Made by a program: the position numbers and the translations under genes
DNA from: Microbacterium indicum DSM 19969
GTDB taxonomy: Bacteria; Actinomycetota; Actinomycetes; Actinomycetales; Microbacteriaceae
Reading direction: 5' to 3'
Length of the DNA stretch: 64,000 nt
NCBI RefSeq assembly: GCF_000422385.1
Contig: NZ_AULR01000001.1
Coordinates: 1-64,000, forward strand
Part shown: positions 17,473 to 28,207 of the stretch, piece by piece
How positions within the stretch are numbered: the stretch's first letter is position 1
How the letters are laid out: each line of letters begins with the position of its first letter
The notes under the pieces: model-generated
What the model was told of the DNA's origin: nothing
Seen by the model: only the letters and a program-made list of their open reading frames with translations
Database searches by the model: none

Positions 17473-18487
17473 CCGTCTCGGGGTCGAGCGCCATCCGCGT
17501 GCGGAAGTCGCGCCGCTCGCCCGTGAGCGGATCCGCGAACGCGAGCCGTTCGGCGAGGAGCTGCAGGGTGTGCGAGAAGTCGTAGGGATCCGGGTCGACG
17601 TCGCGCGGGTACACGGGGTCGCCGAGGAGCGGCATCCCGAGTGCGTCCATGTGCACGCGCAGCTGATGCGTCTTCCCCGTGTGCGGCTCGAGCGCGAACG
17701 CGCCCGCCCAGCGCCCCGCGTGCGGGAAGGTCCGCTCCAGCCGGATCGTCGTGAGCGCGTTGGGCTCGCCCGCGACCTCGCGCACAGGACGTTCGCCGTC
17801 GATCTTCCGCAGCCGGCTCCGCCTCTCGCGCGGCTCCCCCGTCTCGAGGCCGAGCGGGAGCGGATCCCCCGGCGTCCACCCCGCGGGCAGCCAGGCGAGC
17901 GCGCGGTACCGCTTGCTGACGGCGCGCTCCTGGAAGAGCATCTGGTAGGCGCCGCGGGTCTCGGGCCGCCGCGAGAGCGCGAGGAGACCTCCCGTGACGC
18001 GGTCGAGACGGTGGATCGCGACGAGATCGGGCTCGTCGCGCTCGACGCGCAGGCGCGTCACGACGCTCTCGCGCACGAAGACCCCGTTGGGCGTCGAGGC
18101 GAGGAAGTGCGGCTTGTCGAGGACGACGAGGTCGCGGTCCTCGTGCACGAGCGCGATCTCGAACGGGATCCGGGGCTCCGGCAGCACGGGCTTGTGGAAG
18201 GCGTAGAAGCCGCCGGGCGTCACGGGGTCGTCGAGCGAGACGCGGCGTCCGTCCTCGGCCGTGAGCTCGCCCGCGCCCGTGAAGTACTCGGCGCCCAGCG
18301 GGGCGTCTCCGAAGGCCTGCTCGCGGCCGAGCGTCGTCGGGATCACGACGCCCTCGAGCCACGCCCGGATCGTCGGGGGAACGGGATCGTGCATGCCCGC
18401 GTGGGTCTGCCGGCCGCCGGGCGCGCGCAGCCGCGCCGCCGAGATCCCCTCGCGCGGCGCCAGGACCCGCTTCGCCGCCCGTGCCAC
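17468..18487 (-). CDS. RluA-family pseudouridine synthase
   Basis: This 339-residue enzyme isomerises uridine in rRNA or tRNA. The signature HRLDRVTGG (159-167) contains the catalytic Asp162. LVVLDKPHFLASTPNG (about 120-135) and the C-terminal EPHTGKTHQLRVHM are typical. There is no S4 domain at the N-terminus, as in the TruC/RluA-like subgroup. The GTG at 18487 was chosen because the family N-terminus begins there; TAGCCT stands 8 nt upstream. A longer open frame continuing to 19240 is antisense to the next gene. The exact RNA position modified cannot be inferred. Confidence 0.85.
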   Translation of the reverse strand: MARAAKRVLAPREGISAARLRAPGGRQTHAGMHDPVPPTIRAWLEGVVIPTTLGREQAFGDAPLGAEYFTGAGELTAEDGRRVSLDDPVTPGGFYAFHKPVLPEPRIPFEIALVHEDRDLVVLDKPHFLASTPNGVFVRESVVTRLRVERDEPDLVAIHRLDRVTGGLLALSRRPETRGAYQMLFQERAVSKRYRALAWLPAGWTPGDPLPLGLETGEPRERRSRLRKIDGERPVREVAGEPNALTTIRLERTFPHAGRWAGAFALEPHTGKTHQLRVHMDALGMPLLGDPVYPRDVDPDPYDFSHTLQLLAERLAFADPLTGERRDFRTRMALDPETA

Positions 18488-18553
18488 GAGTCCCGAGGCT
18501 ACAGGCGCCCGGATGGGAGGCGGCCCCGTGACCGGGAGGGGGATCCGCGCCCC

Positions 18554-18559
18554 TAGAGT
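18554..18559 (+). promoter_or_regulatory. leaderless promoter -10 of the DUF2207-like gene
   Basis: TAGAGT, 6 nt, then ATG at 18566. Confidence 0.55.
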
Positions 18560-18565
18560 GCGGAC

Positions 18566-19621
18566 ATGGACGAACTCACGACCCCGCTGGTCGCCGCGCT
18601 CGTCGCGATCGAGGCCATCCTCGCCGTGTGGTCCGTGCTCGACGCGCTGCGCCGCCGCCCGCGGTCGCCCGGAACGGGGCGCGGCGTCGCCGTCACGGCG
18701 GCACCCGCGGGGATCGATCCGATGCTCGCCGCGGCGCTCCTGGGCGAGCCGCGGCGGATCGTCGCCGCGGGGATTGTCGACCTCGCGCAGCGCGGCGCGG
18801 TCGAGCTGCGCGACGACCGTCTCGACGCGTTCGGGGTGCGGCGCGCCGATCGCCTCGTGGAGATCCGGCTGCGCGATCGCGACGTGCCGCTCCCCTCGTA
18901 CGAACGGATCCTGCTCGACGGCATGTTCCCGACGCGCGCGAGCACGTCGTTCCGGCCCTGGCGGCACGACCCGGTGTGGCGCGACGCGGTGACCGAGGCG
19001 GTCGCCGACGTCGAGGCCGAGGCGGCGAACCTCCGCGGCGGTCCCATCGCTGCGTGGCGCGCGGTGCTCGCCGGGCTCGCCGGCATCGCCCTGTTCGCGA
19101 CGCTCCTCTGGGCGGTCGTGATGGAAGGGTTCCCCGTCGGCGGCGCGATCGGGATCGCCGTGGTCGGCGGGGCGCTCATGTTCGCCGCGAGGAGTCTGTC
19201 GAACCGGCCGCGATGGACGCCAGACGGTGCGGCGCTGCACGACCAGCTGGCGGGGCTCCGCGAGTTCATGGAGATGCCGGAGGACGACCGCCGCTGGCTC
19301 CTCGACGACACCTCGACATCCGGGCGCCGCAGGTCCTACGAGCCGCTCGCCGGCTTTGCCGCCGTGTTCGGCGTGCAGCTGCTGTGGGCCGCCGACCTCG
19401 ACGCGTGCCTGTCCGACGCGGGCGACGGCCTCTCCTGGGTCGACGGATCCTCCGACCTCGCGTCCGTCTTCGACGGCGTCTCCTCCGACGCGGCGATCGA
19501 CGGCGGCGGGACGGGGTCCGACGGCTTCGGCGGGGACGGCGACGGAGGAGGCGGCGGCGACGGAGGGGGCGGAGGAGGAGACAGCGGCGGCGGCGACGGA
19601 GGGGTCGGCGGAGGCGAGTGA
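18566..19621 (+). CDS. DUF2207-like membrane protein with Gly-rich tail
   Basis: This 351-residue protein has an N-terminal helix (about 6-26), a soluble segment beginning GIDPMLAAALLGEP that looks like the C-terminal winged-helix-like part of DUF2207, and two central helices (about 168-212). A second soluble region (YEPLAGFAAVFGVQLLWA) precedes a low-complexity tail from about 310 to the end composed of Gly, Asp and Ser. The Gly-rich tail and helix pair are typical of DUF2207 proteins, but the large N-terminal extracellular domain of full-length members is missing. Function unknown. Confidence 0.6.
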   Translation: MDELTTPLVAALVAIEAILAVWSVLDALRRRPRSPGTGRGVAVTAAPAGIDPMLAAALLGEPRRIVAAGIVDLAQRGAVELRDDRLDAFGVRRADRLVEIRLRDRDVPLPSYERILLDGMFPTRASTSFRPWRHDPVWRDAVTEAVADVEAEAANLRGGPIAAWRAVLAGLAGIALFATLLWAVVMEGFPVGGAIGIAVVGGALMFAARSLSNRPRWTPDGAALHDQLAGLREFMEMPEDDRRWLLDDTSTSGRRRSYEPLAGFAAVFGVQLLWAADLDACLSDAGDGLSWVDGSSDLASVFDGVSSDAAIDGGGTGSDGFGGDGDGGGGGDGGGGGGDSGGGDGGVGGGE

Positions 19622-19645
19622 GTTCGCCGTCCGCGAGGCGGCGGG

Positions 19646-20521
19646 TCAGCTTCCGCTGTTCCCGCCCTCGGCGTAGAGGTCCGTCACGGCGGCGATGAGC
19701 TCGGCGAGCCCGCCCGGCGGGTCATCGCGCCACCACGCGAGCCGCACGGGCACGCGCGGCCCGTCGGTGATGGGGCGGAACGTCACGCCCGATCGCGCGT
19801 GGTGGTGGGCGGTCGCCTCGGCGGTCGTGCCGACGGCCGTTCCCGCAGCGATCGTGTCGAGCCACTCGTCGACGTCGTGCGACTCGACGATGCGCGGCGG
19901 AGCTCCGGTCCCGGCCCAGAGGTCGACGCGCGTCGTGCCGGTGCGGGCGTCGACGACGACGGTCCGCTTCGCGACCTCGGCCATCGTGAGCCGGCGGCGC
20001 CGCGCCCATTCGGGGTCGTCCGACGCGAACGCGACGAGCCGGCGCTCGAGGCCCACGACAGCCGACCCGAAGCGCCGCTCGTCGACGGGGTTCCGCACGA
20101 CGGCGACGTCGCACACGCCCTCGCTGAGCCCCGCCGTCGGCGAGTTCCGGCGCACGAGGTGCAGTTCGCGATCCGGGTGCCGCGCGGCCCAGGCGCGCTG
20201 CAGTCGCGGCGTCCGCTCCCCCAGCGCCGCCCACGCGTAGCCGAGCCGGAGGATCCCGTGCCGCGCGCTCACGGCCTCGGAGAAGCGCTCGGCCTCGGCG
20301 AGCAGGCGGCGCGCGTGCGGCAGCACCTGCGTCCCGAAGGCCGTCGGCTCGCACCCGCGGGGGACCCGGCGGAGCAGCGGATCCCCGATGCGGCGTTCGA
20401 GGGAGGCGATCGTCCGCGAGACCTGGGCCTGTGAGACGCCGAGGGCGATGGCGGCGTCGGTGAACGTGCCCGCGTCGACGGCCGCGACGAAGACCCGCAG
20501 CTCGCGGAGGCTCCAATCCAT
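19646..20521 (-). CDS. LysR-family transcriptional regulator
   Basis: This 291-residue regulator has an N-terminal winged helix-turn-helix (LRELRVFVAAVDAGTFTDAA...SQAQVSRTIASLERRIGDPLLRR, about 5-55) and a periplasmic-binding-like effector domain (about 90-290). The ATG at 20521 is 6 nt from a -10 box, so the mRNA is probably leaderless; longer open frames upstream are antisense shadows. It is divergently arranged with an EamA exporter gene, the classic layout for a LysR regulator controlling its neighbour. The 44 bp between the two -10 boxes is the likely operator region. Confidence 0.9.
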   Translation of the reverse strand: MDWSLRELRVFVAAVDAGTFTDAAIALGVSQAQVSRTIASLERRIGDPLLRRVPRGCEPTAFGTQVLPHARRLLAEAERFSEAVSARHGILRLGYAWAALGERTPRLQRAWAARHPDRELHLVRRNSPTAGLSEGVCDVAVVRNPVDERRFGSAVVGLERRLVAFASDDPEWARRRRLTMAEVAKRTVVVDARTGTTRVDLWAGTGAPPRIVESHDVDEWLDTIAAGTAVGTTAEATAHHHARSGVTFRPITDGPRVPVRLAWWRDDPPGGLAELIAAVTDLYAEGGNSGS

Positions 20522-20527
20522 ACGCCA

Positions 20528-20533
20528 AGCGTA
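20528..20533 (-). promoter_or_regulatory. leaderless promoter -10 of the LysR gene
   Basis: Minus-strand TACGCT, 6 nt, then ATG at 20521. It is divergent from the EamA promoter. Confidence 0.5.
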
Positions 20534-20578
20534 TCGCGATGCCCTGCCGTGCATTTCGCGCATGACCACCGCCGTACC

Positions 20579-20584
20579 TACCGT
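20579..20584 (+). promoter_or_regulatory. leaderless promoter -10 of the EamA gene
   Basis: TACCGT, 6 nt, then ATG at 20591. Confidence 0.5.
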
Positions 20585-20590
20585 CATCGC

Positions 20591-21490
20591 ATGGACCAGG
20601 ATCCCGCGGCGACCGAGGGCCGCAGACGCGCGGCGGGCGTCGCCCTGATGCTCGCGAGCTCGGCGTCGAACCAGGCCGGCGCGGCGCTCGGCGCGACGGC
20701 GTTCCCCGCCATCGGCGCCGTCGGCGTCGTCGCCGTCAGGCAGCTCGTCGCCGCGCTGATCCTGACACCGGTCGTGCGGCCGCGGCTGCGCGGGCTCCGG
20801 CGGGACCAGTGGGTTCCGATCATCGGCCTCGCCCTCGTCTTCAGCGTCATGAACCTCAGCCTCTACGCGGCCGTCGACCGCCTCGGCCTCGCGCTCGCGG
20901 TCACGCTCGAGTTCCTCGGGCCGCTGACGGTCGCCGTCGCGGGATCCCGTCGGCTCGTCGACCTCGGCTGCGCGCTGCTCGCGGGCGTCGGCGTCGTCGT
21001 CCTCACGGGCCCGGGGCCGTCGAGCGACGTCGTCGGGATCGCCCTCGGCCTCGTCGCCGCGACCGCCTGGGGCGCGTACATCCTGCTCAACCGCGCCCTG
21101 GGGCGCCGGCTGCCTGGCCTGCACGGCACGGCCGCGGCGAGCCTCGTCACGGGGGCCGCGTGGACGCCGATCGCCGCCGTGTGGTTCGCGCTCCACACCC
21201 CGACCGCGTGCGGCATCGCGCTCGCGGTCGCGTGCGGGCTCCTGTCGTCGGTGCTCCCCTACGTCGCCGACCTGCTGGCGCTCCGGCGGATCCCCGCGCC
21301 GGTCTTCAGCACGCTGACGAGCATCAACCCCGTCTGGGCGGCCCTCGCGGGATGGATCGTGCTCGGCCAGGCGCTCGCGACCGCCGAGTGGACCGGGATG
21401 GGGCTCATCGTCGCGAGCAACGCGGTCGTCTCGGCGCGCGGGAGGCGCGCTCGGGCCGTCGCGGCGCCCGAGGGAGTCGCCGTTCGGTGA
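20591..21490 (+). CDS. EamA-family (RhtA-like) exporter
   Basis: This 299-residue drug/metabolite transporter has ten predicted helices in two EamA repeats (about 12-140 and 150-290). The N-terminal segment MLASSASNQAGAALGATAF resembles RhtA, the threonine/homoserine exporter. It probably exports an amino acid or related metabolite, with expression controlled by the divergent LysR protein. The ATG at 20591 is supported by a -10 box 6 nt upstream and by the family N-terminus. The tRNA on the opposite strand begins only 7 bp after its stop. Confidence 0.85.
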   Translation: MDQDPAATEGRRRAAGVALMLASSASNQAGAALGATAFPAIGAVGVVAVRQLVAALILTPVVRPRLRGLRRDQWVPIIGLALVFSVMNLSLYAAVDRLGLALAVTLEFLGPLTVAVAGSRRLVDLGCALLAGVGVVVLTGPGPSSDVVGIALGLVAATAWGAYILLNRALGRRLPGLHGTAAASLVTGAAWTPIAAVWFALHTPTACGIALAVACGLLSSVLPYVADLLALRRIPAPVFSTLTSINPVWAALAGWIVLGQALATAEWTGMGLIVASNAVVSARGRRARAVAAPEGVAVR

Positions 21491-21496
21491 TCCGCG

Positions 21497-21570
21497 TGCC
21501 CCCGCTGGGGTTCGAACCCAGACTGGACCGAGTTTAAGTCGGCTGCCTCTGCCGGTTGGGCTACGGGGGC
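21497..21570 (-). tRNA. class I tRNA with UAA anticodon (predicted Leu, UUA codon)
   Basis: A 74-nt cloverleaf on the minus strand has a 7-bp acceptor (GCCCCCG/CGGGGGC) and a D arm with GG in the loop. The 5-bp anticodon stem GCCGA/UCGGU closes the loop CUUAAAC, with anticodon UAA. The variable loop is 5 nt (CCAGU), followed by a perfect T arm CUGGG-UUCGAAC-CCCAG and discriminator A. CCA is not encoded. All helices pair; only the innermost D-stem pair is mismatched. The UAA anticodon would read the rare leucine codon UUA, but leucine tRNAs are normally class II with a long variable arm, so identity is uncertain. It follows the ndh terminator with a leader of 9 nt. Confidence 0.8.
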
Positions 21571-21579
21571 GGATGCGCG

Positions 21580-21614
21580 AAGGCGCCCCTCCGCGCGAGC
21601 GGGAGGGGCGCCTT
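21580..21614 (-). terminator. hairpin between ndh and the tRNA
   Basis: A perfect 13-bp stem (21580-21592 with 21602-21614) has a 9-nt loop. It starts 11 bp past the ndh stop. On the minus strand only 9 nt separate it from the tRNA 5' end. Confidence 0.7.
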
Positions 21615-21624
21615 CTGCCGAGTG

Positions 21625-22965
21625 TCAGTCCTCGGTCTTCGGCTTCGGACGCGAGGCGAACTCCTGGAAGAACGCCTTCGGCTCGGCCGAGGCGGCGAGC
21701 TGCACCTGGTCGCGTCCGAGGAAGAAGTTGTGCACCCATCCCCAGATGACGCGCCACTTGCGCTCCCACGTCGGCATCGCGAGGCCGTGGTATCCGCGGT
21801 GCGCGATCCAGGCGAAGAAGCCCTTGATCGCGAGGTTGTTCGACTGGAACGCGCCCTTGTAGAGGCCCAGGCCGGCGACGGCACCCATGTTCTTGTGGAT
21901 GTAGTCGACCGTCTGCTCGCCGCGGATGACCGCGACGAGGTTCTTCGCGAGGCGCTTGGCCTGGCGCACGGCGTGCTGCGCGTTCGGGACGCACATGCCG
22001 CCGACGCCGCCGCCCGTGAGGTCGGGGACGGCCGCGACGTCGCCGGCGGCCCAGGCGCCGTCGATGACGGTGCCGTTCTCGTCGATGACGCGGAGGTCGG
22101 CCTGCGTCGAGATGCGGCCGCGGCCCTCGCGGGGCAGGTCGGATCCGTTCACGACCTTCGGGTTGGCCATGACGCCGGCCGTCCAGATGATCAGGTCGCT
22201 CGGGTACTCGGCGCCGTCGCTCGTCTTGACGATGCCGTCGGTCGCGTCGGCGCACTGCGTCTCGAGGTGGATGTGCGCGCCGAGGCGGCCCATCTCCTTG
22301 ATGACCCAGTTGGCGGTGTCGAGCGAGACCTCGGGCATGATGCGCGGGGCGGCCTCGATGAGGTGGAACTGCGTCTCCTCGAACGAGATCTCGGGGATCT
22401 TCTGGAGGAGCGCCGTGGCGGCCGACCGGAGCTCGGCGATCGTCTCGATGCCCGCGAAGCCGCCGCCGACGACGACCGTCGTGAGCAGGCGCTTGCGCGT
22501 CGCGCTGTCCTTGGGGAGGGCGGCGGCGCGCTCGTAGTTGCGCACGAGCGTGTCGCGGACCGCGATGGCCTCCTCGATCGACTTCATGCCGATCGCGTTC
22601 TCGGCGATGCCCGGGATCGGGAACGTGCGCGAGACCGAGCCGGCGGTCACGACGATCTGGTCGTACTGGTACTCCCAGCTCTCCCCGCCCTCGGGCGAGA
22701 TCGTCGCGGTCTTCGACGCGTGGTCGATGTTCGTGACCTTCGCGTTGATGACGCGCGTCTTCTTCAGGTGGCGACGGTGCGAGACCACGGCGTGACGCGG
22801 CTCGATCGCTCCCGCGGCGACCTCGGGAAGGAAGGGAAGGTACGACATGTAGGGAAGCGGGTCGACGACGACGACCTCGGCCTCACCCGATCGCAGGTGC
22901 TTCTCAAGCTTCCACGCGGTGTAGAAACCTGCGTATCCGCCGCCGACGATGAGGATCTTAGGCAC
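21625..22965 (-). CDS. ndh: type II NADH:quinone oxidoreductase
   Basis: This 446-residue membrane-associated flavoprotein transfers electrons from NADH to menaquinone without pumping protons. Two Rossmann motifs are visible: FAD-binding ILIVGGGYAGFYTAWKLEK (4-22) and NADH-binding TVVVGGGFAGIETIAEL near 165. The flavin segment GAWAAGDVAAVPDLTGG follows near 305. The C-terminal region WKWVHNFFLGRDQ-like (about 405-425) matches the amphipathic membrane anchor of NDH-2. The ATG start is preceded by AAGGAGACAAG. It is followed by a hairpin and the tRNA; the S8 protease gene lies 15 bp upstream on the same strand. Confidence 0.93.
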   Translation of the reverse strand: MPKILIVGGGYAGFYTAWKLEKHLRSGEAEVVVVDPLPYMSYLPFLPEVAAGAIEPRHAVVSHRRHLKKTRVINAKVTNIDHASKTATISPEGGESWEYQYDQIVVTAGSVSRTFPIPGIAENAIGMKSIEEAIAVRDTLVRNYERAAALPKDSATRKRLLTTVVVGGGFAGIETIAELRSAATALLQKIPEISFEETQFHLIEAAPRIMPEVSLDTANWVIKEMGRLGAHIHLETQCADATDGIVKTSDGAEYPSDLIIWTAGVMANPKVVNGSDLPREGRGRISTQADLRVIDENGTVIDGAWAAGDVAAVPDLTGGGVGGMCVPNAQHAVRQAKRLAKNLVAVIRGEQTVDYIHKNMGAVAGLGLYKGAFQSNNLAIKGFFAWIAHRGYHGLAMPTWERKWRVIWGWVHNFFLGRDQVQLAASAEPKAFFQEFASRPKPKTED

Positions 22966-22980
22966 GAAAACTTGTCTCCT

Positions 22981-24318
22981 TTATTTGTCTGATGGACGCG
23001 AGGCGCGACCTGCGCGGAGCACGCGAATGCGCCGGAAAGATGCGACGACGCCGAGAACGATTCCTATACTACCGAGGCTCGCGGCCGCCAATGGCAACGT
23101 GACCTCCCGCATGCTCTCGGCGGAGGGGATCCAGGGACTCGACGCCGTCGCGGGCTCGTCGGCCGGGGGCAGCGCCGGGAGCGTGACGGGATCCGGCGTG
23201 GGCTCGGCCCCGTCGATCTCGCCCGCGGAGTCGGATCCGCGGTTGAGCCGGATCCAGGTCGCGAGGTCGCCCATGGGGTTCGAGTCGACGCGCGCGACGT
23301 CGTCGGTCAGCGCCGCGTCGGCGTCGACGATGCCGAAGCCGTAGAGCGGGTCGCGGCCGCCGTCCTGGTCGGGGGCGGGCTCGGCCGTCTTGATGATGCG
23401 CTCGATGACGTTGTTCGCGTCGAGGTTCGGATACTCCGAGCGGATGAGGGCCGCGATCCCCGAGACGATCGGAGCCGCGGCGCTCGTGCCGCTCCACTCC
23501 TCGACGTCGCCCGAGGGCCCGATGCCGAGGAGGTCCTCGCTCGGCGCCGAGACCCCGATCGTGATGCCCTGCGTCGAGGCGATGTCGCTCGCGTGGCCCG
23601 ACGGATCCACGCCGCCGACGACGAGCACGCCCGGGATCGTCGCAGGGGCGCCGACCATCGTCGTCCCGCTGCCGCGGTTGCCCGCCGACGCGACGACGAC
23701 GACGTCGTGGTCGTACGCGTAGGTGAACGCGTCGTCCCACGACTCGTCCCACGAGGTCTGGTTGGTCGTGAACGAGAGGTTGATGACGTCGGCCCCGTTG
23801 TCGACGGCCCACTTCATGGCCTCGGCGAGCTGATCGGAGAACGGCACGTCGCTGACCGAGCCGAAGCCGAGCGACACCGAGAGGATGTCGGCCTCGGGGG
23901 CGACCCCGATGAGGCCCGCTTCCTCGCCGTCCCCGCGCGAGGCGAGGAGCGACGCGACCCACGTGCCGTGGCTGCGCGTCTCGACGTCGGCGCCGAGCGA
24001 GGTGCGGCCGTCGGCCGAGCCGACGCCCGAGGCGTCGTGCCCTCCGGTGACGGCGCCGTCGAGCTCGGGGATCCCCGAGGCGACGCCGCTGTCGATGACC
24101 GCGACCGTCGTCCCCGCGCCGCGCGTGTGCTCCCACGCGTCGCTGATGCCGTACTGATCGAGCCAGTACTCCCCCGCCCGGATGGGATCCTCGGTCGGAG
24201 TCGGGGTGGGGGTCGGCGACTCCGTCGTCTCGGCGGCGGCCGGTGGGGCCGCGAGGATCGCGCACGCCAGCACGAGCGCTGCGACGAGCGCCCTGCGGGT
24301 GTGACCGATCCGCGTCAT
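22981..24318 (-). CDS. membrane-anchored subtilisin-like (S8) serine protease, mycosin-like
   Basis: This 445-residue secreted protease has a signal peptide (1-29, ending APPAAA), a Pro/Thr linker and a peptidase S8 domain (about 60-345). The catalytic triad is Asp76 (VAVIDSGV), His117 (SHGTWVAS) and Ser279 (SGTSAAAP), with oxyanion Asn214 (SAGN). A Pro-rich stalk and one C-terminal helix (about 405-430) with a basic tail anchor it to the outer face of the membrane, the topology of MycP mycosins. No ESX/type VII genes are nearby, so the substrate is unknown. The ATG overlaps the DUF501 stop (ATGA), coupling it to the division-gene cluster. Confidence 0.88.
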   Translation of the reverse strand: MTRIGHTRRALVAALVLACAILAAPPAAAETTESPTPTPTPTEDPIRAGEYWLDQYGISDAWEHTRGAGTTVAVIDSGVASGIPELDGAVTGGHDASGVGSADGRTSLGADVETRSHGTWVASLLASRGDGEEAGLIGVAPEADILSVSLGFGSVSDVPFSDQLAEAMKWAVDNGADVINLSFTTNQTSWDESWDDAFTYAYDHDVVVVASAGNRGSGTTMVGAPATIPGVLVVGGVDPSGHASDIASTQGITIGVSAPSEDLLGIGPSGDVEEWSGTSAAAPIVSGIAALIRSEYPNLDANNVIERIIKTAEPAPDQDGGRDPLYGFGIVDADAALTDDVARVDSNPMGDLATWIRLNRGSDSAGEIDGAEPTPDPVTLPALPPADEPATASSPWIPSAESMREVTLPLAAASLGSIGIVLGVVASFRRIRVLRAGRASRPSDK

Positions 24319-24857
24319 TCCGCGTCGGGATCCTCGTCGCGCAGCGCGGCGCCGGGGTCGTCGCACGCGCAGCGCTCGGGCGACCACGCGGAGCGCTCGA
24401 GCGCGAGGTCGCCGATCGGGTTGACCCCGGGGCCCGCCGCGAGCGCGTGTCCCGCGAGGGCGTGCAGGCACTTGACGCGCGTCGGCATGCCGCCGGCCGA
24501 GATCCCCGCGATCTCCTCGACGTCGCCGAACTGCGCCCGGTCGGCGAGATACGCCTCGTGCGCCCGGAGGTACTGCGCGCGCACGTCGTCGTCCGACGCG
24601 AGGAGCTCGGTCAGCTCGACCATGACGTGATCGGCCTCGAGGCGCGACATCTCGGCCGTCGCGGCGGGGTGCGTCAGGTAGTAGAAGGTCGGGAACGGCG
24701 TGCCCTGCGGGAGGCGTGGACGCGTCGACACGACGGTCGGGTTGCCGCACGCGCACCGCGCCGCGATCCCGACGACGCCGCGGGCCTCGCGGCCGAGCTG
24801 CGCCGAGACCACGCGGATGTCGGCGGGCGTCACGGGATCGAAGGGGGGAGTCGTCAC
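24315..24857 (-). CDS. DUF501 protein
   Basis: This 180-residue cytosolic protein has the DUF501 pattern: GIAARCACGNPTVVSTRPRL and GTPFPTFYYLTHPAATAEMSRLE in the N-terminal half, and ISAGGMPTRVKCLHALAGHALAAG in the second half. The conserved Cys, His and His-Ala residues suggest a metal or redox role, but none is established. It lies between the DivIC-like gene and the S8 protease on the same strand, as DUF501 usually does beside DivIC and enolase in actinobacteria. The GTG start is 6 nt from a -10 box, giving a likely second promoter inside the cluster. Confidence 0.85.
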   Translation of the reverse strand: MTTPPFDPVTPADIRVVSAQLGREARGVVGIAARCACGNPTVVSTRPRLPQGTPFPTFYYLTHPAATAEMSRLEADHVMVELTELLASDDDVRAQYLRAHEAYLADRAQFGDVEEIAGISAGGMPTRVKCLHALAGHALAAGPGVNPIGDLALERSAWSPERCACDDPGAALRDEDPDAE

Positions 24858-24863
24858 CCGACG

Positions 24864-24869
24864 AGGCTA
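24864..24869 (-). promoter_or_regulatory. leaderless promoter -10 of the DUF501-protease unit
   Basis: Minus-strand TAGCCT, 6 nt, then GTG at 24857. Confidence 0.5.
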
Positions 24870-24936
24870 CCCGCGGCCCCCGAGAACGCCTGGGGTTTCG
24901 CCCCACGTCGCGGGGGATCGAGAGGGATCCGTGACC

Positions 24937-25467
24937 TCAGCCCGCGGGCGTCTCGGTCGCCTCGGGCGTCGGCTGGAACACGCTGTCGTCGCCCGTGTCG
25001 CCCGTCGCCTGCTCGGCGAGGCCCGACTCGACGACGGAGCGCAGCATCGTGCCCATCCAGTCGCTCTTCTCCTCGGTCGCCTCGTCGCTCACGGGGGCGG
25101 GCGTCTCGGCCGCCTCGTCGTCCGGGAGATCGTCCTCGACGAGGTAGACGGTCTCCCCCGGCTTCGTGAAGTACAGCCGCGAGCGCGCCTCGCTCATGAT
25201 GTACGCCGGGTCGTGCCAGCGATCCTGCTCGCGCTGCAGCTCGGCGATGTCGTCCTTCGTGACCTCGACGCCGGCCTGGGCCGCCGCGATCTGCTGGCGC
25301 ATGTCGATGTACCCCGACACCGACGGCACGAGGATGAACGCGCCCAGGACGACGAGCCCCAGCATGATGACGGCGAAGCCCGAGAGCCGGATCCCCCCGA
25401 GCCAGCCGCGCACGTCGACGCGCGCACCCGCCCGGGTACGCCGAGAGGGAGCCGCCTTGTTCGTCAT
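24937..25467 (-). CDS. FtsB/DivIC-type septum formation protein
   Basis: This 176-residue bitopic protein has a basic cytoplasmic N-terminus, one membrane helix (about 28-50) and a periplasmic coiled coil (about 52-84, QQIAAAQAGVEVTKDDIAEL). The DivIC/FtsB signature RWHDPAYIMSEARSRLYFTKPGE follows. FtsB proteins bridge FtsL and FtsQ in the divisome. An acidic tail of about 60 residues rich in E, A and T is longer than in E. coli FtsB but common in actinobacteria. It lies 33 bp downstream of eno on the same strand, the conserved eno-divIC order. Confidence 0.9.
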   Translation of the reverse strand: MTNKAAPSRRTRAGARVDVRGWLGGIRLSGFAVIMLGLVVLGAFILVPSVSGYIDMRQQIAAAQAGVEVTKDDIAELQREQDRWHDPAYIMSEARSRLYFTKPGETVYLVEDDLPDDEAAETPAPVSDEATEEKSDWMGTMLRSVVESGLAEQATGDTGDDSVFQPTPEATETPAG

Positions 25468-25500
25468 GGGCGACTCCCTCTCGTTCAGCGTCGTGTGCGC

Positions 25501-28207
<2,707 letters not shown>

